Made by a program: the position numbers and the translations under genes. A DNA stretch of 64,000 nt from Cylindrobasidium torrendii FP15055 ss-10 (lineage: Eukaryota; Basidiomycota; Agaricomycetes; Agaricales; Physalacriaceae), in assembly GCA_000934385.1 (NCBI GenBank), contig KN880453.1:1-64000 (forward strand), given 5' to 3'. Under the pieces are notes generated by a model. That model did not search any database, was not told the DNA's origin, and worked only from the letters and a program-made list of their open reading frames with translations. Positions 11,051 to 22,400 of this stretch are shown piece after piece. Numbering within the stretch: position 1 is the stretch's first letter; every line of letters starts with the position of its first letter.

Positions 11051-13032
11051 ATGGAATCTCGACTGAGGGCAATGAAAGAAGACCTGGCCGCACCAATTTC
11101 CTCACGGAGGTCATCGTTCATGGCATGGGAAGCAAAGAAGAATACCGTGCTTGTCTCGCATGGCAGGCCACCATGGTATGGCGAGGATGGACAGCGTCTC
11201 ACCGATGCCTTCGTCATTGGGATCGCTGGTGCGCGCCCTATCGTTGCTCTGCATCCAGAGCTAACGTTAAACAGGTGGATCTGGCAGTGGAAAGGTCTGA
11301 TACAACCATTCCCTCGACGTCGACGCGTGCTGTAACGCCTCCAAGACACATGTTGCTCGACAAATTGTGAGCGCCTTGGGCAATATCCCAAGTATTGTCG
11401 TTCTCTCGCAGGTGCGTCCTCCCGGACCGGCGAGGCCGCTTCTGAACGATCCAAAGGATAGCTTCTACAAACGCCATACGCCTGAAGAAATTGAGCTGGC
11501 ATTCGCGAGCCTGTTCGATTTTGATCATCCAGACTCTATTGATATGCCATTATTCGCGCAGTGCTTGTCCGACCTGAAGCAATGCAAACAGACCAATGTT
11601 CCAGTGTATTCGTTCGCCGAACATCAACGACTGGACGAAACAAAATATTTGTACGGTGCGTCCGTTATCATAGGTGAGCATCTGGTAAACCTTTATCTTG
11701 CACAAGCCTCAACGGATTTAGCGGAAGGCATCATGGCTCTGCAAGACCCGGCGCTACGATCTTTATACGACCTGAAAGTATGCAACTCGCAGTCGCACAA
11801 TTCTCGCAGTTACTTACAGTGTTCACAGATATTCGTACAGTGCGACTCCGATCTCATGCTAGCCCGTCGACTATCCCGAGATGTGAAGGAACGCGGCCGC
11901 GATGTTGAAGGCATCCTCGGTCAATACCTTCGCTATGTCAAGCCATCCTACGACAACTTTGTCCATCCAACTTCTGCGCATGCCGACATTGTCAGTGAAC
12001 ACATACACCAATGCCTCTCTCGCTCCTCACTTCTCTTAGATTGTTCCTGGTATGAATAACACAGTGGCTATCGAACTTATCACCACCCATGTCAAGCGAC
12101 AGATGGAGGGTCGTGCTCACCACTTCCGGCAAAAACTCGCTACACCCCGCATCCATCTCCCCGCCGTCGCAGCCAAGTTTGAAGACTTCAAGCTTGATGT
12201 TCTCAAAATGACGCCGCAGCTACAGGGTATTTTCACCATCATTCGTGATGCGAACACCAGTAAACAGGACTTCATATTCTTCGTGGACCGGCTCTCAACG
12301 ATACTCGTCGAACACGCTATGGCCCACTTACCTTACGAACCTGCAACTGTCATGACACCGATTGGTACCCTTGCTCATGGAAGTGCGGTAGACGCCAAAA
12401 ACGTATGCGGTGTCTTGATTCAGCGCTCGTGAGTGTCATCACTTCCCAGCAGCAAGGCACTAACATAGAAAATGTAGTGGTGGAGCGCTGGAGCGTGGAT
12501 TCCGTCGTGTTCTGAACGATGTTCCCGTTGGCAGTCTGCTTGTTCAGTCAGATTCGTCGAGTGGTGAACCGCTGATGCTTCAAGTCAAACTGCCAACGTA
12601 TGTGAGGAACAGAAACACGGCAAAAGACACTTTTGTGTTCCTTCTAGATGCTCAGGTTGGTTTAAAGGACATAAGTTAGTATTTCTTCCTGACCTGGTCT
12701 GCAGATTGGAACGGGCGCAGCTGCTTTTATGGCCATTCGCATTCTCCTCGACCATGGTGTGCCTCAAGATCATATTATCTTTGTATGCTTCCTGGTCGCA
12801 CGGGACGGCGGCGTCCTCGTCATTCGACGAGCCTTTCCCGGTGTCAAAATCGTCTGCGCTGCCGTGGATGACAACATGGAAGAAGGCTGGCTAGACGATC
12901 CAAACAGCGAGGCTCTTGGGAGGAAGTTCTGGTTAATGCAGCCAGGGATGGGCCAAATTGGTATGATCTCCGGCGCGCTTTTCTTCAAATTTGCTCACCT
13001 GTTTGTGCTCAGGTGACCGTTACTATCTCTGA
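11051..13032 (+). CDS. URK1: Uridine kinase with UPRT-like C-terminal domain
   Basis: The N-terminal half is a uridine/cytidine kinase. It has the P-loop GGSGSGKT, SQDSFYK, the FDHPDSIDMPLF segment and 'FVQCDSDLMLARRLSRDVKERGRD'. The C-terminal half has the fold of uracil phosphoribosyltransferase (TPIGTLAHGSAV, DAQIGTGAAAFMAI, VDDNMEEGW, ending GDRYYL). The enzyme makes UMP and CMP in pyrimidine salvage. The PRPP-loop equivalent reads DAQIGTGAAA and lacks the usual acidic pair, as in other fused enzymes where this domain is thought not to be catalytic. The P-loop coding sequence is interrupted by two introns, one before GGSG and one between GK and T. A third intron starts with GTGCGT after VLSQ. 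The last exon codes only for the final residues. Confidence 0.9.
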
Positions 13033-13643
13033 TATTCATTGTATTTCAACGACTGCGGGGTAGTATTGAATGTCACATGTCACCGTGAAGCCCTTGCGTG
13101 TGTGTTGCATGATTCTTGCTGGCCGGCGGACCGATACGCGTGTGTCGGTGTGCGAACCAACGCCAGCTAAAATAATCCGTCAGCGACTGAGTATGGCTCT
13201 TAGCTTTACCTCTGCATGTGCGATCACGGTCATCCTTTGTCCGACCGCACTTGTCAGTTCCGAAAACAATAGCCCGTCAATTCGCAGGTGGGTAATTCGA
13301 CTTCACGAGGATGTTCGTTGCGTACAGCTCAGAGCTGACTATCATGAGCTATGCATTGACCTACAACACGCATAATACTGTCGTCTAGAAGACCTGCCAT
13401 TGTTATACTGTCGCGGGAACATTGAACATTGGCAGGACGATTTCGGAAATGCTTCTTTCACTACTCCCGCTCGTAGAACATGCAAGGAATTTCCGTACAA
13501 ACCACGAACCTGGTCATCCTGGCGCCTGGGGCCATCTTCGGACTTTTACTCGCTCGAAGTCGCATCCTCCCGGGCCGGCAGGTGCCCGCGATACTTATAT
13601 GACCAGGAGTCGCTCGCATAGCAGGTGCAACTTCAGCTCTGCC
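13033..13643. other. Intergenic, no gene seen
   Basis: This 0.6 kb spacer contains only short plus-strand frames (13070-13375, 13400-13621) without recognisable content. The 13400-13621 frame runs toward the next gene but does not join it in frame, so I treat the stretch as upstream region. Confidence 0.45.
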
Positions 13644-14604
13644 ATGCTTGTCGCTGCCGTCATTCTGCAAGGTCTCGTTGCGTCAGTCGTTGGGAAAACT
13701 GCTTTCGTCTTGATTGGAGACAGTACAACTGCCAATGGGTAAGTACTTGCTCTTACATGCTATCGAGTATTGCTTTGACTGGTGAATGCAGGACGTCAGT
13801 GAACAGTGGTGGCTGGGGGAATGGATTTTGTGGCTCGGAGGTTAATGGAACGGCCTCTGCTCTTGAGGAAGGGACACCGTGCATCAACACAGCCCATAAT
13901 GGTGCTTCTACGGGATCATTTGTTGATGATGGATTCTGGGATATTTCCAGTGAGCATGCATGACCTTTTAACTTGCATGCATATGCTAAAGCCATTCTTT
14001 TCAGTTGCGCAAATTAACGCCCAACTTGCGGATGGGCTTACGACATACGCGACAATTCAATTCGGCCACAATGACCAGAAAGTCGGGGATGCGGCACTCA
14101 TGGGGGACCATCTTGTCACTATGGTTGAAGAGATAGTTAGCCTGGGCGCTATACCCATTCTTGTTACGCCTCTCACCCGCAGGAGCTTTGGGAGCGACGG
14201 CACTATCTCGGACACATTGCAAGACTTTGCAGACGCTACCGTTGGTGTCGCCAACCAGGAAAGCGTCCATGTCATCGACTTGCATGCAACCTCGATTAAG
14301 TACTGCGAAGCAATTGGAGAAGAAGCCTGCCATCGTCTTAACAAGTCGCCCGATGACAATACACGTACGTTGCTGTAAGCTCGTTTTCTATTTTTCTCAT
14401 CGTCGTTTGGTGTAGACCTCAACAATGATGGATCTGTTGTATTCGGGAGGTATGTGAGAGCTGTACACTGTGGTCGTTTCGTTAACCACATTGAATAGGA
14501 TGGTAGCAGACCTCATTCTGGAGTCGTTCCCTGATGCTGGTCTTCCCATCGTAGCCAACGAGGCATTGAGCTATAATATTTCGCACGGTATACCTTCGTA
14601 TTAG
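13644..14604 (+). CDS. Secreted SGNH/GDSL hydrolase, CE12-like
   Basis: The product begins with a short hydrophobic segment (LVAAVILQGLVASVVG) that reads as a signal peptide. The SGNH blocks are present: GDSTTANG with the nucleophile Ser, NSGGWGNGF with the Gly block, QFGHNDQK with the Asn, and DDNTHLNNDG with the catalytic His and nearby Asp. The arrangement is closest to carbohydrate esterase family 12, the rhamnogalacturonan and xylan acetylesterases. The likely role is removal of acetyl groups from plant cell-wall polysaccharides outside the cell. Short introns follow GDSTTANG, DDGFWDIS and DDNT, and another lies near 14450-14495. The exact substrate cannot be read from the sequence. Confidence 0.82.
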
Positions 14605-14781
14605 CTGTACTAGCTAGGCCGCAGCTTGAACAAGCCGCTTCGAACGTCTATCTTTCGTGACATGACATTTGAGATACTTTGTAGAACAGGGTATGAAAGC
14701 TTGCTCATTGAATGAAGCACTCAGATTTTAAGCATTTGGTACATACGCCAATGTGACTTGTGTTTCACGCATACGAATCCC

Positions 14782-15480
14782 CTACTTGTGAATGGCCACC
14801 TTTTTCCAGTATGCGACTTGATACTCGACAGAGATCTCGGGCTTCGGAAGGAGGAAAATAGATCGTCCACTGTGATAGAGCGAGCCCGGTCCACCAATAA
14901 GTTCGGCGTTGAAGAGCATTGGGGCTGCAGGATATCAAGTTTATGCATACATAGCAAACTGGGTCAAAGCGCCATACCTTCTGGGACAACCTCAATCAAT
15001 GAACGAGCACTCGTCATAACCAAGGCCGGCTTGGGAATTTGAGAGAGTGGCATCCTTGGGTTTGTAGGAATGACTTTTGTTATCAGCAGGATCCCGACGA
15101 TGCGCCAAGCTTCCATCGTCTTCCTGACATCCTGAACTCCCTCGTAGTTGGCGATATCGACGAGGGCTTCCTCCCATGTCACTGGGGTATACTTGTCTTG
15201 TGGAATGCGATCTTCGATGACGGTCCGCGCGAGGACAGAGTATTTCATGTCATCCTGGTTGTCTATCGGACGGACATTCAAGAAGAGGGATGCGACAGCC
15301 GTTCTTGTACCAAGGTATGGGCTCGCTAAGAATCAAGGAGGCGAGTTCTGCATCAAGCTTGTTGATGTAGCTAGTATCCATGATGAGATTGGCCTGCAGT
15401 AAGGACTTGCGTGATGATGGACAAAGGACAACAATGCCATATTATTCTCGGTGATTGCCATTTGATGAGTGATGCGCAAT
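14782..15480 (-). CDS. Hypothetical protein, copy 1 of a tandem pair
   Basis: A minus-strand gene can be followed through DDMKYSVLARTVIED, KYTPVTWEEALVDI and AWRIVGILLITKV, then SARSLIEVVPE. A short intron (about 14930-14982) leads to 'APMLFNAELIGGPGSLYHSG' and the end WKKVAIHK, with a TAG at 14782-14784. I do not recognise the family and see no catalytic motif. The C-terminus looks like a compact beta-rich domain. The 5' part is uncertain: the first exon probably lies near 15380-15480, but no confident start was found. A related copy lies directly upstream at about 15544-16082. Confidence 0.45.
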
Positions 15481-15543
15481 AGCACTGTCTATGTTTTGTG
15501 TGTATTGCTCATGTATTGCCAAGGTGGATAGATGCCCAGCATT

Positions 15544-16082
15544 TCATCTTATCACACTATTTGTAGTTTCTGTAGCCCAAGCATACGCATTACTGGCACC
15601 ACCAAACAGCTTGACCAAAATTGTTAAACCAGTGGCACAATCGGCGGCCAATCTAACTAGTCGGCGATATTCAATATTGACAAGGGCTTCCTCCCATGTC
15701 ACTGGAGTATATTCTGCCTGTGTAACTTGCTCTTCGATGGTGGTCCGGGCAATGATAGAGTACTTTAACTCGTTTTGGCTGGCTCTTGTCGGGTCGCATT
15801 CAACAAGCCATTCTTGTACCATGGTATGGGCTCGTTGACGATTGCAGAGGCGAGCTCCGGGGTCAGTATGAGGTCCCGGTTATTCGTGAAATCGGAGTGA
15901 AGTAAGGACCTGCAACAGGGATGGTGAGCACAAGGTGGACAGTGGACAACAATGCCCACGATCTGACTCTGAGCTATTTGGTGAGTGATGGGTGCCAGCA
16001 CATTGCTGGTACGCGTAGGCGCACGTCGCCTAGGAAAAGCGGCATTGGGATTCCCGGATAAGCCGCCGTTCGAAAGTGGCAC
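15544..16082 (-). pseudogene. Partial, decayed copy 2 of the 14.8 kb gene
   Basis: This shares a clear protein match with copy 1: ELKYSIIARTTIEEQ against DMKYSVLARTVIEDR, then YTPVTWEEALVNI against YTPVTWEEALVDI. The DNA is also similar, with one nearly identical run near 15685 and 15165. The frames differ. In copy 1 the upstream part joins the conserved block in one frame, while here the equivalent DNA has lost about 12 bp and joins in another frame. The sequence after the conserved block is unlike copy 1, and the entire C-terminal domain is missing. I read this as a broken tandem duplicate. A real but divergent paralogue with different splicing is the alternative. Confidence 0.45.
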
Positions 16083-16452
16083 CGCCGCAACGCCTCTTTC
16101 CCCAAAGACGCGATCGTCCGCGGAAGCAATCCAGATTAGGATTCAGTCGAAAGACGAGCATGTGCTCTGCGTTTGTCGGTGCTTGCGTGTGTGAGCATTG
16201 TCTGTTTGTTCGTTCGAATTCGTCAGTTGCCGAGTTTGATTTATTTATTTGTCCACTGCAGCGCAACCCGCAGCGCAGCTGGGCCAAAATACAGGAATGG
16301 AGCATCGAAGCTGTTTTGTCACGTCACGGCTAAAAGTAGCACAAACCAGGCGTCCGTTTAGTAGGCCGTCGATCTTGGGTCGGATAGCTTCTGGCTTGCC
16401 CTCTTTCCTTCATCTTCTTTCTCTCTCTCTCAATCAGTCACTGGTGGCTGTC
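16083..16452. other. Upstream region of the CAX gene
   Basis: No gene was seen in these 0.37 kb. A CT-rich run (CTTTCTCTCTCTCTC) lies at about 16415-16432, shortly before the CAX start ATG at 16453. Pyrimidine-rich tracts are common near transcription starts in basidiomycetes, so this is a candidate core promoter. Confidence 0.45.
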
Positions 16453-19400
16453 ATGCACACCGCCCAACCGCCATTCTCTACCGACCAATCCGAACCTGTT
16501 ATATTTCCAGCCCCAACGTTCAAGGCATCCGAGTCCTCCACCCATCTCTTCGACAATGGCCCCAACGACTCCCGCGCACTTCCGCTGTATTCCGTCAAAC
16601 TTGAGCCTAGGCGACCGTCTCTGATGCAGAGAACGTTCAAGGGATGGAGAATCGTCCTCTTTCGCTGTGCGTGTCACCTTGCCGTCCGCGTCGTCTCACC
16701 GTCCGACATGCCTGCTAACCGCAGTTCGCAGGGCTGAACATTCTTATTCTTCTCATCCCAATAGCCGTAAGCAGTCGCTGTCGTTCATTTCCAGAGTCCC
16801 TCACGCATTCACAGTGGATTCTCGACCAAGCCTTGGAGAAAGCCGAAATTTGGGTGTTCGCTTGTTCGTCCTATTGTATCGAAATATTGGTCGATGTTGA
16901 CATTATTGACGCAGTCTCCTTGCTTGGGCTCATTCCTCTCATGTCCCTCCATGAAATAATTACTATCGAACTTGTCGCTCGCTGGGGAGGTTCCAAGAGT
17001 GGCCTTATTAGTGCCACTATGGTTAGTTCTTCATCATTCACAGCGTTCCCATTTCACTGACTTCGCCATCAGTCCAACATGTATGTGCAGACCGAGATCC
17101 GCAATGCGCGGGAGTCTGATGTATTCTAGGGTTGAAATTGTTGTATCTGCTGTCGCGCTTCGCAAGTGCGAGCTGAGGGTGGTGCAAACCACGCGTAAGT
17201 CAATTCACACGAATGCATGTATCCCGCTCATCAATCCTAGTGATTGGGTCAATGCTCAGCCGCGTCTGTGGGTATGCCATTGACCGATGTGGATGAATGC
17301 TTACACTCTACAGTACTCGTTTTGGGCCTATGCTTCTTTGTCGGGGGCGTCCGATTCACAGAACAGAACTATGATCCTAGTGGGTGAAGTTGCACTTTTC
17401 AGTGTTTGATACTGATAGAATCTCAGCCGCCAACTCCATGAATCTTTCACTCCTTGGCCTCGCGGTTGGGGCGCTGCTCATCCCCGAAGTCTACCATTTT
17501 TCGTTGAGCTACACAGAAGATGTCAGACTACCAGCATCCCAGAAGCAGTCCATCCTTCAGATGTCCCACAGTGTGAGCCACTTGTGCACTTTGATGAATA
17601 GTCTCATTAACTACGGCATAGGTCTCGCTCGTCCTCATGTTTAGTGCGTTATCTACCACACTAGTTTTGCCGCTTTGTTGATTCCATACCAGCGTACATC
17701 GCATACTTGGCATTTCAATTGTGGTCCCACAGACATCTATACCATGGTGAGATTTACGTAAACCAGTCTTTCCCCTCTGACTCCTAGCGCAGACAAACCG
17801 TCCCCCAGCAGTAAGCACCGCCAGTCAGTGCTTATGGCTCCTTTGAAACTTTGGAGAACCAACTCTACCGACAAACGCTCTTCGCCGAAACCGAATGCAT
17901 CGTCGTACAGCTTCACGAGCCCTGATTTAGGTTTCACCTCTTCAGAAACCCACCGACACGAAGCCAGCCCTCCCTATGCTGTGCGTCTCGTTGACGGTTT
18001 TCAAAGCATTCCGCTGGAGCGCGGGAAGAATATGAGCGGCTCGACGCTAAGTGGGTCACCAGAGATCATCCACGAAGAACACTACCGCCAGTCCGAGGTC
18101 ATGCATCCACACAGCAAAGAGCCACGCCTCAGCGTCTTCCTCACACTACTCCTTCTCGCCGTTGTCACTGTGGTACGTAGTTGTATCGGAGAAAAAACCG
18201 TGCAGACATTGACACTTTGGACTATAGGCCGTCACATTCACCGCCGACTGGCTTGTTGAAACGATGGACACGGTGTCTGCGACGATTAGCAAGGAATGGG
18301 TTGGCCTCATTCTACTTCCCGCAGTAGGATCGCTGGCAGGTGAGTATATGTTCGTATTTTCTTAGCGAAGATGTGCTGACCCATGAAGAATGCGCAACTG
18401 CTTTCAATACTTCGTACAAGGACAAATTGACTTTTTCGATCTCCGTAGCCGTTGGATCAACAATTGTAAGCCTTTTCTCCTCGCCATGATAACTTTTCAA
18501 ATGCTGAGACGCTCTGTTTTCTATAGCAAACTGCTCTGTTCGTCATGCCGTGCGTCCTCACACAAACGCACATACATCAGCAAGCCCGTCCTTTGTCTAG
18601 AAAAGGGGCCATCATCCTGAGGAACTCGGATTCTCGGAGAGGTTCCAGATGTGCGGGAGTATCCAGGATACATCTATTCGGCGGTGGGAGACATCAGGAG
18701 ACGACCGGGGGTGTATGGAGACTTGGAGATGCCATGGGGGGCAATGATGTTTTATACAAGTTGAGAAAGAGGAAAGGAACGAGCGTATCATAGCAAGGGA
18801 GTGGCTGAGTGCGAGCGGGTTGATGGCATTATACTCGACTTTGATGACATCATTCATTTAAGGAAGGAGGCAGTTCTGTGCTATTCGGCTTGCAACTGAC
18901 ATCATCGGATCGGCCAAGCTTGCTCTTGCCCACCATGACCCCTCCGCCGTTCGCTCGACAGTCCGTGCATCCACCCGCACAAGCACATGAGGACAACTCA
19001 GTGCATGTATCGCGGAGAGTATCGCACGCTGCGGCGTACCGGTACGTTCGTTTCCGTGTCCATATTCCACGCATGCTCACATGGGCATAGTGTGTTGTGT
19101 CCTAGCGTTTGGTGGCATCTGGCGCCTTGTTGGATGGAATATTGCGAACAGTATTGAACCCGAATGGTGCGCCGCAGCGTACTGCACAGTTTCTGACATG
19201 ATCTTCCATTGACCTGCTGCAGCAACACATTTGCACACAACTCGCTTGTGGCAGACAAGACGGCACACTCCAGGCAGCATCACGCGCATGTTCCGCATGA
19301 TCGTTGGGGCGAGAGCATCAGTAGCCGCCAGCGAGTATAGGAGCACCAACACATGCGTCTACCACACGCCATGGGCGACAAGCTGTACAAAGGGAGAAGG

Positions 19401-22400
19401 GTCGGTGAGTGTTACCATTTGCCTTCAATGGCAGCCCGTAGCAGTTACCAATGTGTTTTCTGCAGGAGTATCGAGGAACTTGTGGCCTACAAGATAAACG
19501 TACAGACTCCACAAAGTAACCCAGTACACGAAGGGCCAGGATTTGCTCTTCGCCCAGGGAAAGCGCCGCTACGACCGTTAGCAAAGCGGACACGGTGGAC
19601 AGACCACGCCAGTCTTCCACAAGAAGGTGCGTTGTCCATATCGCACAGGGGCATAGCTCATTCTGCGTCCAGGCCAAGACCATGAAGAAGGTTGTACTAC
19701 GACTCGAATGCACATTGTGCAAGTACATAATGCAGCTCGTCCTCAAGCGCTACAAGCACTTTGAGCTCGATAGTGAGAAGAAGACCAAGGGCGCCGCTCT
19801 TACTTTCGTGCGTCCACCCCAGTGTATTGCTTCCTCTTGCTAATTGCTCCGATGGTAGGCGGCTACTACGCTATGCTGTTGTATATTGCCTTCCACTATG
19901 ACCCATCCCATGCAGCGTACACTATAAATTCCAATCTCGAGGAACCTGCTGCATGTGCTTGTGAGGATGCTTTCATGAGCTAATCTATCACGGCGCCGTG
20001 TCGGACCTTGAGCTTCCAACGCACAGGTGTAACAAAAGTGCATTGCCATATTGACTGCCGTCCGATGTAAGTAATACAGTAGTAAATGAATATTATTTCT
20101 TTTGGCGCTTTGCCGGAGGAGCCTCAGCCGAATCCAAATTTTGAGCTATGTGTCGAGGAAGAAGGTGGCGAAATAGAAGAAAATCACGGAAGCGTAGATA
20201 TGGATTGAGATATGCGGTAGGCGCGCTGTCAAGAGAGGTGTGAGGCTTCCAAGACCTCGGAATACGCGATCCAAATTCAGGAATGAGATGACATGTTCGT
20301 ATGATTCGTGATACAGGAATGACTGTAGCGGCACGGTATGGTTGGTGGTTGAATTTTTTGGATAGCCAAGACAGTTGATACATTTCGAGGTCTGGAACGG
20401 GTTTCTTGAGAGGCTTGAATAGGGAAACATAGGCAAGCGGTTCAGGATACGATCCAAGGGACTGAGGGAGCTCGAAAATGACCTGAACACGGGCTACCTG
20501 TATATCTACAGAAGATGAGATTCAAACAGGATATGCGGATAATAACACACACCTGCAACAGAGGAATGTCCCGCCATCCGCAATTGTGCATCCGAACGGA
20601 TAAGGACGGTGTCAAACCTCTCTGCGACTTCACCTCGGTATCCAGTCTTTGTAGCCCTGGCAGGAACCTGTTTTGAGGCATGCACGACATCGGTTGTGGG
20701 GTCTGTAGAGTGCTGTCGAAGTGCAGGGAGGTGTACAACAAGTTGATTGTGTACTTCGATGCTGTCGTCTTCGGTGAGCGCTGATTGAACCGGCCGACCC
20801 TCTTGTCGTAGGAACTCCTCGGTGAAGTGGAGAAGCCAGGGTGCATGGAAATCCTCCTCGACAGAACGCACAGTGAGGCCAGAGTAGTGAGGTCGTTTGG
20901 GTGTGGTGACAGTAGAGGAAGAGTCCAAGCAATGGTTGATGGCATCATCGGCCTTGGACTCATCCATGTGGTCGATCATCTCATCGTCTTTTTCATCCTC
21001 CTCCTCATCAGCGTCGCTAGTGGCCTCTTCCTCCTCGCTTCCCCCGGGCCCTGCCATCCAGTTCAAGTACTTTCGAAATCGTAGGACTGCTGTGCGCCTC
21101 TCCAACCACTTGACCATCTGCGGCACATAATCGCGTTTGTTTGATGCACGGTATCCAAGTTTTGCGTAGTCAATATGCAGGCGCTCGGTGGCCTCGCTGT
21201 TGTATCCATCCGCGGTTCCTCGAGCACGTATGTGGTCAATATAGTGCTTGATATTGTGGATCTTATTGATGTTGAAGTGAGCCCGCTGCCCCAGGCTAAT
21301 GAAGATGTCTTTATGCTCGTGAAATTGACACCAAGCGCGGTCCATGCGCTCAAGCGTTTCGGTGGTATGCTCCTCGAACTGTGCATAGAAAATAAAGTCT
21401 AATGCACCTTTTGCAGTCCGGATGACACGCGCGTCTACGGCTCCCGCCAGGATCCCCAAGAATGTCTTCTCCATGGCCTTGAACTCCTTGCCGGTCCATT
21501 GCTGCGTCGCCGATATTCCCTTCTTGAAGTGCCGCAGGGATGAATGTAATGGGAGGGCGCGATAACGGTCGTCCAGCTCGCGTTCACGTTCGGCTTTGCT
21601 CGACTGGTCGCCCAGGCAGGCGCATGTGCACCACTTCACGAGGTGGTCATGGAAAACACCCTTATGTAGCTGGTGGTGGATATCGGGTGTGAGAGCGCGG
21701 TAGATGTTGCAGTGGGGGAAATGAGTCCAGAAAGGCGTAATTGGGTTGAGATGCAGTGCGGTAAGCATAGCTCCGTCTCCTTGCGCTTTTTGATTCAACG
21801 CCTCTAAAACCTCTTCAGGTGTACGCCAGACTGACGGTGTGGGCTCCGATCCGCGTTGCTTGGGGTCGACTTTGCAGTTCGGACATGAGTTCTGTTTGTG
21901 ACAGCCAACCAGCGCCTGCTCCGGGTAGTCTGCAATGTACGCAGCAAGGACGAGGAAGAGCTTGCGGACCTTTCCATCGCTGCACACCATGTCAACCCCC
22001 GCCTTTCCTGCTTCAACCAGCGGCGCCAAGATAATGCTCATCGCATCATGGAACAGTCGATTTATTTCCATTCCGCGGCGACTCTCGCTGAAGCACTCAA
22101 GCTTCGTCACCGGTAGATACCCAATGAGGACGGTCGCATGCGATGAGGACTTCCGGCGGATGTCCTTGTCAATATTCCCAATCGTCAAGTACACCGGCCA
22201 GGCAGCCTTGTCGCCACTCAAGACAGTGAGCTTTGTCTCGTCCGAGGATATAATGAGCGGACAGAGTGTAGCACCACTTGGTAATGTTCCCTTTGCTATT
22301 TTGAGTAACAGTGACTTATGCAAGTTGGCTAGCGTGATTCACCTGTAGCTCCCACCACCACTCGCCTGTATTCATCTCGCTGAAGGATCGGCACGTCCGC

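Noticed and set aside
15148..15402. Plus-strand frames over the 14.8-16 kb pair
   Set aside because: The plus-strand peptides repeat between copies only because the minus-strand coding DNA is duplicated. The minus strand gives the longer, conserved protein.
19740..19780. Resemblance of KHFELD in the transposon to KHFELD in OMA1, suggesting a duplicated OMA1 fragment
   Set aside because: The surrounding residues fit ribosomal protein eL42 from HKVTQ to TKGAAL, and nothing else matches OMA1. The shared six residues are chance.
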